From NCBI GenBank assembly GCA_964247055.1, contig OZ176053.1, forward strand, positions 13,268,001 through 13,332,000: DNA of 64,000 nt, in the 5' to 3' direction. This DNA is from Paragordius varius. Lineage: Eukaryota; Nematomorpha. Shown here one piece after another: positions 50,499-62,800 of the stretch. The notes beneath the pieces were generated by a model that had not been told where the DNA came from, ran no database searches, and saw only the letters and a list, made by a program, of their open reading frames with translations. Position numbers and translations under genes: made by a program. Positions within the stretch are counted from its first letter, which is position 1; every line of letters starts with the position of its first letter.

Positions 50499-53026
50499 CG
50501 GTGAACAAAATTATTTTTTATACATTCTCTTAGTACTACATCAAAATATAGAGATAGTTTGACAAACTCTTTCATATCCGATTTTTACAACGATACTTTA
50601 TAAATTAATGTATAAAACTAGTCGTATCAATAAATCGTATCAATACTCAAGTTAAACTTTGTCCTTAAAAATCGGATATTGGTCACCGGTGAACAAAATT
50701 ATTTTTTATACATTCTCTTAGTAGGACTACATCAAAATATAGAGATAGTTTGGCAAACTCTTTCATATCCGATTTTTACAACGATACTTTAAAAATTAAT
50801 GTATAAAACTAGTCGTATCAATAAATCGCATCAATACTCAAGTTAAACTTTGTCCTTAAAAATCGGATATTGGTCACCGGTGAACAAAATTATTTTTTAT
50901 ACATTCTCTTAGTAGGACTACATCAAAATATAGAAATAGTTTGGCAAACTCTTTCATATCTGATTTTTACAACGATACTTTAAAAATTAATGTGTTAAAC
51001 TAGTCCCATCAATACTCAAGTTAAACTTTGTCCTTAAAAATCGGATATTGGTCACCGGTGAACAAAATTATTTTTTATACATTCTCTTAGTAAGACTACA
51101 TCAAAATATAGAGATAGTTTGACAAACTCTTTCATATCCGATTTTTACAACGATACTTTAAAAATAATGTGTAAAACTAGTCGCAGAAATACTCAAGTTA
51201 AACTTTGTCCTTAAAAATCGGATATTGGTCACCGGTGAACAAAATTATTTCTTATACATTCTCTTAGTAGGACTACATCAAAATATAGAGATAGTTTGGC
51301 AAACTCTTTCATATCCGATTTTTACAACGATACTTTAAAAATTAATGTATAAAACTAGTCGTATCAATAAATCGCATCAATACTCAAGTTAAACTTTGTC
51401 CTTAAAAATCGGATATTGGTCACCGGTGAACAAAATTATTTTTTATACATTCTCTTAGTAAGACTACATCAAAATATAGAGATAGTTTGACAAACTCTTT
51501 CATATCCGATTTTTACAACGAACTTTAAAAATTAATGTATAAAACTAGTCGCATGATTACTCAAGTTAAACTTTGTCCTTAAAAATCGGATATTGGTCAC
51601 CGGTGAACAAAATTATTTTTTATACATTCTCTTAGTAAGACTACATCAAAATATAGAGATAGTTTGACAAACTCTTTCATATCCGATTTTTTCAACGATA
51701 CTTTAAAAATTAATGTATAAAACTGGTCGCATGATTACTCAAGTTAAACTTTGTCCTTAAAAATCGGATATTGGTCACCGGTGAACAAAATTATTTTTTA
51801 TACATTCTCTTAGTAGGACTACATCAAAATATAGAGATAGTTTGACAAACTCTTTCATATCCGATTTTTACAATTAAACCAGTCGCATCAATACTCAAGT
51901 TAAACTTTGTCCTTAAAAATCGGATATTGGTCACCGGTGAACAAAATTATTTTTTATACATTCTCTTAGTAAGACTACATCAAAATATAGAGATAGTTTG
52001 ACAAACTCTTTCATATCCGATTTTTACAACGATACTTTAAAAATTAATGTATAAAACTAGTCGCATGATTACTCAAGTTAAACTTTGTCCTTAAAAATCG
52101 GATATTGGTCACCGGTGAACAAAATTATTTTTTATACATTCTCTTAGTAGGACTACATCAAAATATAGAGATAGTTTGACAAACTCTTTCATATCCGATT
52201 TTTACAACGATACTTTATAAATTAATGTATAAAACTAGTCGTATCAATAAATCGCATCAATACTCAAGTTAAACTTTGTCCTTAAAAATCGGATATTGGT
52301 CACCGGTGAACAAAATTATTTTTTATACATTCTCTCAGTAAGACTACATCAAAATATAGAGATAGTTTGACAAACTCTTTCATATCCGATTTTTACAACG
52401 ATACTTTAAAAATAATGTGTTAAACTAGTCGCATCAATACTCAAGTTAAACTTTGTCCTTAAAAATCGGATATTGGTCACCGGTGAACAAAATTATTTTT
52501 TATACATTCTCTTAGTAAGACTACATCAAAATATAGAGATAGTTTGACAAACTCTTTCATATCCGATTTTTACAACGATACTTTAAAAATTAATGTATAA
52601 AACTAGTCGTATCAATAAATCGCATCAATACTCAAGTTAAACTTTGTCCTTAAAAATCGGATATAGTCACCGGTGAACAAAATTATTTTTTATACATTCT
52701 CTTAGTAGGACTACATCAAAATATAGAGATAGTTTGGCAAACTCTTTCATATCCGATTTTTACAACGATACTTTAAAAATTAATGTATAAAACTAGTCGC
52801 ATCAATACTAAAGTTAAACTTTGTCCTTAAAAATCGGATATTGGTCACCGGTGAACAAAATAATTTTTGATACATTCTCTTAGTAAGACTACATCAAAAT
52901 ATAGAGATAGTTTGACAAACTCTTTCATATCCGATTTTTACAACGATACTTTAAAAATTATGGTATTAAACCAGTCGCATCAATACTCAAGTTAAACTTT
53001 GTCCTTAAAAATCGAATATTGGTCAC
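50499..53026 (-). repeat. 14-monomer repeat (2,528 bp), copy 2
   Basis: Practically identical to 47971-50498 through 13 monomers (CATATCTGATT at 50956; TAGTCACC at 52664 against 50136). The last monomer switches partway to TATGGTATTAAACC with ATCGAATATTGG, the same form as near 47.7 kb, so it is a hybrid of the expected last unit and its neighbour. Confidence 0.92.
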
Positions 53027-55401
53027 CGGTGAACAAAATAATTTTTTTACATTCTCTTAGTAAGACTACATCAAAATATAGAGATAGTTTGACAAACTCT
53101 TTCATATCCGATTTTTACAACGATACTTTAAAAATTAATGTATTAAACTAGTCGCATCAATACTCAAGTTAAACTTTGTCCTTAAAAATCGGATATTGGT
53201 CACCGGTGAACAAAATAATTTTTTATACATTTTCTTAGCAAGACTACATCAAATAATAGAGATAGTTTGACAAACTCTTTCATATCCGATTTTTACAACG
53301 TATCTTTATAAATTAATGTATAAAACTAGTCGTATCAATAAGTCGCATCAATACTCAAGTTAAACTTTGTCCTTAAAAATCGGATATTGGTCACCAGTGA
53401 ACAAAATAATTTTTTATACATTCTCTTAGTAAGACTACATCAAAATATAGAGATAGTTTGACAAACTCTTTCATATCCGATTTTTACAACGATACTTTAA
53501 AAATTATGGTATTAAACCAGTCGCATCAATACTCAAGTTAAACTTTGTCCTTAAAAATCGGATATTGGTCACCGGTGAACAAAATAATTTTTTATACATT
53601 CTCTTAGTAAGACTACATCAAAATATAGAGATAGTTTTGCAAACTCTTTCATATCCGATTTTTACAACGATACTTTAAAAATTAATGTATAAAACTAGTC
53701 GCATCAATACTCAAGTTAAACTTTGTCCTTAAAAATCGGATATTGGTCACCGGTGAACAAATTTTTTTTATACATTCTCTTAGTAGGACTACATATAAAT
53801 ATAGAGATAGTTTGGCAAACTCTTTCATATCCGATTTTTACAACGATACTTTATAAATTAATGTATAAAACTAGTCGTATCAATAAGTCGCATCAATACT
53901 CAAGTTAAACTTTGTCCTTAAAAATCGGATATTGGTCACCGGTGAACAAAATAATTTTTTATATATTCTCTTAGTAAGACTACATCAAAATATGAGATAG
54001 TTTGACAAACTCTTTCATATCCGATTTTTACAACGATACTTTAAAAATTATGGTATTAAACCAGTCGCATCAATACTCAAGTTAAACTTTGTCCTTAAAA
54101 ATCGGATATTGGTCACCGGTGAACAAAATTTTTTTTATACATTCTCTTAGTAGGACTACATATAAATATAGAGATAGTTTGACAAACTCTTTCATATCCG
54201 ATTTTTACAATTAAACCAGTCGCATCAATACTCAAGTTAAACTTTGTCCTTAAAAATCGGATATTGGTCACCGGTGAACAAAATTATTTTTTATACATTC
54301 TCTTAGTAGGACTACATATAAATATAGAGATAGTTTGACAAACTCTTTCATATCCGATTTTTACAACGATACTTTAAAAATTAATGTATTAAACTAGTCG
54401 CATCAATACTCAAGTTAAACTTTGTCCTTAAAAATCGGATATTGGTCACCGGTGAACAAAATTATTTTTTATACATTCTCTTAGTAAGACTACATCAAAA
54501 TATAGAGAATGTTTGACAAACTCTTTCATATCCGATTTTTACAACGATACTTTATAAATTAATGTATAAAACTAGTCGTATCAATAAATCGCATCAATAC
54601 TCAAGTTAAACTTTGTCCTTAAAAATCGGATATTGGTCACCGGTAAACAAAATTATTTTTTATACATTCTCTTAGTAGGACTACATCAAAATATAGAGAT
54701 AGTTTGGCAAACTCTTTCATATCCGATTTTTACAACGATACTTTATAATGTATAAAACTAGTCGCATCAATACTAAAGTTAAACTTTGTCCTTAAAAATC
54801 GGATATTGGTCACCGGTGAACAAAATAATTTTTTATACATTCTCTTAGTAAGACTACATCAAAATATAGAAATAGTTTGACAAACACTTTCATATCCGAT
54901 TTTTACAACGATACTTTAAAAATTAATGTATTTAACTAGTCGCATCAATACTCATGTTAAACTTTGTCCTTAAAAATCGGATATTGGTCACGGGTGAACA
55001 AAATTATTTTTTATACATTCTCTTAGTAAGACTACATCAAATTATAGAGATAGTTTGACAAACTCTTTCATATCCGATTTTTACAATTAAACCAGTCGCA
55101 TCAATACTCAAGTTAAACTTTGTCCTTAAAAATCGGATATTGGTCACCGGTGAACAAAATTATTTTTTATACATTCTCTTAGTAAGACTACATCAAAATA
55201 TAGAGATTGTTTGACAAACTCTTTCATATCCGATTTTTACAACGATACTTTAAAAATTAATGTATAAAACTAGTCGTATCAATAAATCGCATCAATACTC
55301 AAGTTAAACTTTGTCCTTAAAAATCGGATATTGGTCACCGGTGAACAAAATTATTTTTTATACATTCTCTTAGTAGGACTACATCAAAATTAAGAGATAG
55401 T
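52304..55401 (-). repeat. Segmental duplication, proximal copy
   Basis: Matches 59846-64000. Spacing is 7,542 bp at the left (TAGTCACC 52664 and 60206; ATCGAATATT 53011 and 60553; TCACCAGTG 53391 and 60933), then 7,718 bp (ATAGTTTTGC 53631 and 61349), then 8,599 bp (CGGTAAAC 54641 and 63240). The steps of 176 and 881 bp equal one monomer and one 5-mer. It overlaps the 2,091-bp unit below, because duplications are nested. Confidence 0.93.
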
Positions 55402-56540
55402 TTGGCAAACTCTTTCATATCCGATTTTTACAACGATACTTTATAAATTAATGTATAAAACTAGTCGCATCAATACTAAAGTTAAACTTTGTCATTAAAA
55501 ATCGGATATTGGTCACCGGTGAACAAAATAATTTTTTATACATTCTCTTAGTAAGACTACATCAAAATATAGAAATAGTTTGACAAACACTTTCATATCC
55601 GATTTTTACAACGATACTTTAAAAATTAATGTATTAAACTAGTCGCATCAATACTCATGTTAAACTTTGTCCTTAAAAATCGGATATTGGTCATGGGTGA
55701 ACAAAATTATTTTTTATACATTCTCTTAGTAAGACTACATCAAATTATAGAGATAGTTTGACAAACTCTTTCATATCCGATTTTTACAATTAAACCAGTC
55801 GCATCAATACTCAAGTTAAACTTTGTCCTTAAAAATCGGATATTGGTCACCGGTGAACAAAATTATTTTTTATACATTCTCTTAGTAGGACTACATATAA
55901 ATATAGAGATAGTTTGACAAACTCTTTCATATCCGATTTTTACAACGATACTTTAAAAATTAATGTATTAAACTAGTCGCATCAATACTCATGTTAAACT
56001 TTGTCCTTAAAAATCGGATATTGGTCACCGGTGAACAAAATTATTTTTTATACATTCTCTTAGTAGGACTACATATAAATATAGAGATAGTTTGACAAAC
56101 TCTTTCATATCCGATTTTTACAACGATACTTTAAAAATTAATGTATTAAACTAGTCGCATCAATACTCATGTTAAACTTTGTCCTTAAAAATCGGATATT
56201 GGTCACGGGTGAACAAAATTATTTTTTATACATTCTCTTAGTAAGACTACATCAAATTATAGAGATAGTTTGACAAACTCTTTCATATCCGATTTTTACA
56301 ATTAAACCAGTCGCATCAATACTCAAGTTAAACTTTGTCCTTAAAAATCGGATATTGGTCACCGGTGAACAAAATTATTTTTTATACATTCTCTCAGTAA
56401 GACTACATCAAAATATAGAGATAGTTTGACAAACTCTTTCATATCCGATTTTTACAACGATACTTTAAAAATTAATGTATTAAACTAGTCGCATCAATAC
56501 TCAAGTTAAACTTTGTCCTTAAAAATCGGATATTGGTCAC
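54450..56540 (-). repeat. 12-monomer repeat (2,091 bp), copy 1
   Basis: Lengths 191, 173, 178, 156, 191, 178, 178, 156, 178, 178, 156 and 178 bp, summing to 2,091, with three 156-bp short units. Markers: CCGGTAAAC (54641), ACTTTATAATGTATAAAAC (5-bp deletion), GTCATTAAAAATCGG (55491), TCATGGGTGAAC (55691), TCTCTCAGTAAG (56391). Confidence 0.94.
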
Positions 56541-58630
56541 CGGTGAACAAAATTATTTTTTATACATTCTCTTAGTAAGACTACATCAAAATATAGAGAA
56601 TGTTTGACAAACTCTTTCATATCCGATTTTTACAACGATACTTTATAAATTAATGTATAAAACTAGTCGTATCAATAAATCGCATCAATACTCAAGTTAA
56701 ACTTTGTCCTTAAAAATCGGATATTGGTCACCGGTAAACAAAATTATTTTTTATACATTCTCTTAGTAGGACTACATCAAAATATAGAGATAGTTTGGCA
56801 AACTCTTTCATATCCGATTTTTACAACGATACTTTATAATGTATAAAACTAGTCGCATCAATACTAAAGTTAAACTTTGTCCTTAAAAATCGGATATTGG
56901 TCACCGGTGAACAAAATAATTTTTTATACATTCTCTTAGTAAGACTACATCAAAATATAGAAATAGTTTGACAAACACTTTCATATCCGATTTTTACAAC
57001 GATACTTTAAAAATTAATGTATTTAACTAGTCGCATCAATACTCATGTTAAACTTTGTCCTTAAAAATCGGATATTGGTCACGGGTGAACAAAATTATTT
57101 TTTATACATTCTCTTAGTAAGACTACATCAAATTATAGAGATAGTTTGACAAACTCTTTCATATCCGATTTTTACAATTAAACCAGTCGCATCAATACTC
57201 AAGTTAAACTTTGTCCTTAAAAATCGGATATTGGTCACCGGTGAACAAAATTATTTTTTATACATTCTCTTAGTAAGACTACATCAAAATATAGAGATTG
57301 TTTGACAAACTCTTTCATATCCGATTTTTACAACGATACTTTAAAAATTAATGTATAAAACTAGTCGTATCAATAAATCGCATCAATACTCAAGTTAAAC
57401 TTTGTCCTTAAAAATCGGATATTGGTCACCGGTGAACAAAATTATTTTTTATACATTCTCTTAGTAGGACTACATCAAAATTAAGAGATAGTTTGGCAAA
57501 CTCTTTCATATCCGATTTTTACAACGATACTTTATAAATTAATGTATAAAACTAGTCGCATCAATACTAAAGTTAAACTTTGTCATTAAAAATCGGATAT
57601 TGGTCACCGGTGAACAAAATAATTTTTTATACATTCTCTTAGTAAGACTACATCAAAATATAGAAATAGTTTGACAAACACTTTCATATCCGATTTTTAC
57701 AACGATACTTTAAAAATTAATGTATTAAACTAGTCGCATCAATACTCATGTTAAACTTTGTCCTTAAAAATCGGATATTGGTCATGGGTGAACAAAATTA
57801 TTTTTTATACATTCTCTTAGTAAGACTACATCAAATTATAGAGATAGTTTGACAAACTCTTTCATATCCGATTTTTACAATTAAACCAGTCGCATCAATA
57901 CTCAAGTTAAACTTTGTCCTTAAAAATCGGATATTGGTCACCGGTGAACAAAATTATTTTTTATACATTCTCTTAGTAGGACTACATATAAATATAGAGA
58001 TAGTTTGACAAACTCTTTCATATCCGATTTTTACAACGATACTTTAAAAATTAATGTATTAAACTAGTCGCATCAATACTCATGTTAAACTTTGTCCTTA
58101 AAAATCGGATATTGGTCACCGGTGAACAAAATTATTTTTTATACATTCTCTTAGTAGGACTACATATAAATATAGAGATAGTTTGACAAACTCTTTCATA
58201 TCCGATTTTTACAACGATACTTTAAAAATTAATGTATTAAACTAGTCGCATCAATACTCATGTTAAACTTTGTCCTTAAAAATCGGATATTGGTCACGGG
58301 TGAACAAAATTATTTTTTATACATTCTCTTAGTAAGACTACATCAAATTATAGAGATAGTTTGACAAACTCTTTCATATCCGATTTTTACAATTAAACCA
58401 GTCGCATCAATACTCAAGTTAAACTTTGTCCTTAAAAATCGGATATTGGTCACCGGTGAACAAAATTATTTTTTATACATTCTCTCAGTAAGACTACATC
58501 AAAATATAGAGATAGTTTGACAAACTCTTTCATATCCGATTTTTACAACGATACTTTAAAAATAATGTGTTAAACTAGTCGCATCAATACTCAAGTTAAA
58601 CTTTGTCCTTAAAAATCGGATATTGGTCAC
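56541..58630 (-). repeat. 12-monomer repeat (2,090 bp), copy 2
   Basis: All markers of copy 1 recur 2,091 bp on (56732, 57582, 57782, 58482). The last monomer has AAAAATAATGTGTTAAAC instead of the copy 1 form, which makes it 1 bp shorter and identical in that part to the unit at 49776 and 52304. Confidence 0.94.
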
Positions 58631-59845
58631 CGGTGAACAAAATTATTTTTTATACATTCTCTTAGTAAGACTACATCAAAATATAGAGATAGTTTGACAA
58701 ACTCTTTCATATCCGATTTTTACAACGATACTTTAAAAATTAATGTATAAAACTAGTCGTATCAATAAATCGCATCAATACTCAAGTTAAACTTTGTCCT
58801 TAAAAATCGGATATTGGTCACCGGTGAACAAAATTATTTTTTATACATTCTCTTAGTAGGACTACATCAAAATTAAGAGATAGTTTGGCAAACTCTTTCA
58901 TATCCGATTTTTACAACGATACTTTATAAATTAATGTATAAAACTAGTCGCATCAATACTAAAGTTAAACTTTGTCATTAAAAATCGGATATTGGTCACC
59001 GGTGAACAAAATAATTTTTTATACATTCTCTTAGTAAGACTACATCAAAATATAGAAATAGTTTGACAAACACTTTCATATCCGATTTTTACAACGATAC
59101 TTTAAAAATTAATGTATTAAACTAGTCGCATCAATACTCATGTTAAACTTTGTCCTTAAAAATCGGATATTGGTCACGGGTGAACAAAATTATTTTTTAT
59201 ACATTCTCTTAGTAAGACTACATCAAATTATAGAGATAGTTTGACAAACTCTTTCATATCCGATTTTTACAATTAAACCAGTCGCATCAATACTCAAGTT
59301 AAACTTTGTCCTTAAAAATCGGATATTGGTCACCGGTGAACAAAATTATTTTTTATACATTCTCTTAGTAGGACTACATATAAATATAGAGATAGTTTGA
59401 CAAACTCTTTCATATCCGATTTTTACAACGATACTTTAAAAATTAATGTATTAAACTAGTCGCATCAATACTCATGTTAAACTTTGTCCTTAAAAATCGG
59501 ATATTGGTCACCGGTGAACAAAATTATTTTTTATACATTCTCTTAGTAGGACTACATATAAATATAGAGATAGTTTGACAAACTCTTTCATATCCGATTT
59601 TTACAACGATACTTTAAAAATTAATGTATTAAACTAGTCGCATCAATACTCATGTTAAACTTTGTCCTTAAAAATCGGATATTGGTCACGGGTGAACAAA
59701 ATTATTTTTTATACATTCTCTTAGTAAGACTACATCAAATTATAGAGATAGTTTGACAAACTCTTTCATATCCGATTTTTACAATTAAACCAGTCGCATC
59801 AATACTCAAGTTAAACTTTGTCCTTAAAAATCGGATATTGGTCAC
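58454..59845 (-). repeat. 8-monomer repeat (1,392 bp)
   Basis: Lengths 177, 191, 178, 178, 156, 178, 178 and 156 bp, summing to 1,392. TCTCTCAGTAAG at 58482 recurs at 59874. The same order without the first unit occurs at 57238 within the 2,091-bp repeat, so the 8-mer is an internal part of the 12-mer that has been amplified again. It overlaps the last monomer of the preceding unit. Confidence 0.92.
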
Positions 59846-62800
59846 CGGTGAACAAAATTATTTTTTATACATTCTCTCAGTAAGACTACATCAAAATATA
59901 GAGATAGTTTGACAAACTCTTTCATATCCGATTTTTACAACGATACTTTAAAAATAATGTGTTAAACTAGTCGCATCAATACTCAAGTTAAACTTTGTCC
60001 TTAAAAATCGGATATTGGTCACCGGTGAACAAAATTATTTTTTATACATTCTCTTAGTAAGACTACATCAAAATATAGAGATAGTTTGACAAACTCTTTC
60101 ATATCCGATTTTTACAACGATACTTTAAAAATTAATGTATAAAACTAGTCGTATCAATAAATCGCATCAATACTCAAGTTAAACTTTGTCCTTAAAAATC
60201 GGATATAGTCACCGGTGAACAAAATTATTTTTTATACATTCTCTTAGTAGGACTACATCAAAATATAGAGATAGTTTGGCAAACTCTTTCATATCCGATT
60301 TTTACAACGATACTTTAAAAATTAATGTATAAAACTAGTCGCATCAATACTAAAGTTAAACTTTGTCCTTAAAAATCGGATATTGGTCACCGGTGAACAA
60401 AATAATTTTTGATACATTCTCTTAGTAAGACTACATCAAAATATAGAGATAGTTTGACAAACTCTTTCATATCCGATTTTTACAACGATACTTTAAAAAT
60501 TATGGTATTAAACCAGTCGCATCAATACTCAAGTTAAACTTTGTCCTTAAAAATCGAATATTGGTCACCGGTGAACAAAATAATTTTTTTACATTCTCTT
60601 AGTAAGACTACATCAAAATATAGAGATAGTTTGACAAACTCTTTCATATCCGATTTTTACAACGATACTTTAAAAATTAATGTATTAAACTAGTCGCATC
60701 AATACTCAAGTTAAACTTTGTCCTTAAAAATCGGATATTGGTCACCGGTGAACAAAATAATTTTTTATACATTTTCTTAGCAAGACTACATCAAATAATA
60801 GAGATAGTTTGACAAACTCTTTCATATCCGATTTTTACAACGTATCTTTATAAATTAATGTATAAAACTAGTCGTATCAATAAGTCGCATCAATACTCAA
60901 GTTAAACTTTGTCCTTAAAAATCGGATATTGGTCACCAGTGAACAAAATAATTTTTTATACATTCTCTTAGTAAGACTACATCAAAATATAGAGATAGTT
61001 TGACAAACTCTTTCATATCCGATTTTTACAACGATACTTTAAAAATTATGGTATTAAACCAGTCGCATCAATACTCAAGTTAAACTTTGTCCTTAAAAAT
61101 CGGGTATTGGTCACCGGTGAACAAAATTTTTTTATACATTCTCTTAGTAGGACTACATATAAATATAGAGATAGTTTGGCAAACTCTTTCATATCCGATT
61201 TTTACAACAATACTTTAAAAATTGTTGTATAAAACTAGTCGCATGATTACTCAAGTTAAACTTTGTCCTTAAAAATCGGATATTGGTCACCGGTGAACAA
61301 AATAATTTTTTATACATTCTCTTAGTAAGACTACATCAAAATATAGAGATAGTTTTGCAAACTCTTTCATATCCGATTTTTACAACGATACTTTAAAAAT
61401 TAATGTATAAAACTAGTCGCATCAATACTCAAGTTAAACTTTGTCCTTAAAAATCGGATATTGGTCACAGGTGAACAAAATTTTTTTATACATTCTCTTA
61501 GTAGGACTACATATAAATATAGAGATAGTTTGGCAAACTCTTTCATATCCGATTTTTACAACGATACTTTATAAATTAATGTATAAAACTAGTCGTATCA
61601 ATAAGTCGCATCAATACTCAAGTTAAACTTTGTCCTTAAAAATCGGATATTGGTCACCGGTGAACAAAATAATTTTTTATATATTCTCTTAGTAAGACTA
61701 CATCAAAATATGAGATAGTTTGACAAACTCTTTCATATCCGATTTTTACAACGATACTTAAAAAATTATGGTATTAAACCAGTCGCATCAATACTCAAGT
61801 TAAACTTTGTCCTTAAAAATCGGATATTGGTCACCGGTGAACAAAATTTTTTTTATGCATTCTCTTAGTAGGACTACATATAAATATAGAGATAGTTTGA
61901 CAAACTCTTTCATATCCGATTTTTACAATTAAACCAGTCGCATCAATACTCAAGTTAAACTTTGTCCTTAAAAATCGGATATTGGTCACCGGTGAACAAA
62001 ATTATTTTTTATACATTCTCTTAGTAGGACTACATATAAATATAGAGATAGTTTGACAAACTCTTTCATATCCGATTTTTACAACGATACTTTAAAAATT
62101 AATGTATTAAACTAGTCGCATCAATACTCAAGTTAAACTTTGTCCTTAAAAATCGGATATTGGTCACCGGTGAACATAATTATTTTTTATACATTCTCTT
62201 AGTAAGACTACATCAAAATATAGAGATTGTTTGACAAACTCTTTCATATCCGATTTTTACAACGATACTTTATAAATTAATGTATAAAACTAGTCGTATC
62301 AATAAATCGCATCAATACTCAAGTTAAACTTTGTCCTTAAAAATCGGATATTGGTCACCGGTGAACAAAATTATTTTTTATACATTCTCTTAGTAGGACT
62401 ACATCAAAATTAAGAGATAGTTTGGCAAACTCTTTCATATCCGATTTTTACAACGATACTTTAAAAATTAATGTATAAAACTAGTCGCATCAATACTAAA
62501 GTTAAACTTTGTCATTAAAAATCGGATATTGGTCACCGGTGAACAAAATAATTTTTTATACATTCTCTTAGTAAGACTACATCAAAATATAGAAATAGTT
62601 TGACAAACACTTTCATATCCGATTTTTACAACGATACTTTAAAAATTAATGTATTAAACTAGTCGCATCAATACTCATGTTAAACTTTGTCCTTAAAAAT
62701 CGGATATTGGTCACGGGTGAACAAAATTATTTTTTATACATTCTCTTAGTAAGACTACATCAAATTATAGAGATAGTTTGACAAACTCTTTCATATCCGA

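Noticed and set aside
53723-53908. A 61-codon open frame starting at TTG
   Set aside because: It lies wholly inside satellite monomers, starts at a non-ATG codon and exists only because a subtype with one fewer T in an AATTTTTTT run shifts the frame. There is no homology, codon bias or regulatory context to support a gene.
61441-61626. A second nearly identical 61-codon open frame
   Set aside because: It is the segmental-duplication copy of the frame at 53723 (7,718 bp away), with two residue differences. Its apparent conservation is due to DNA duplication, not protein selection.
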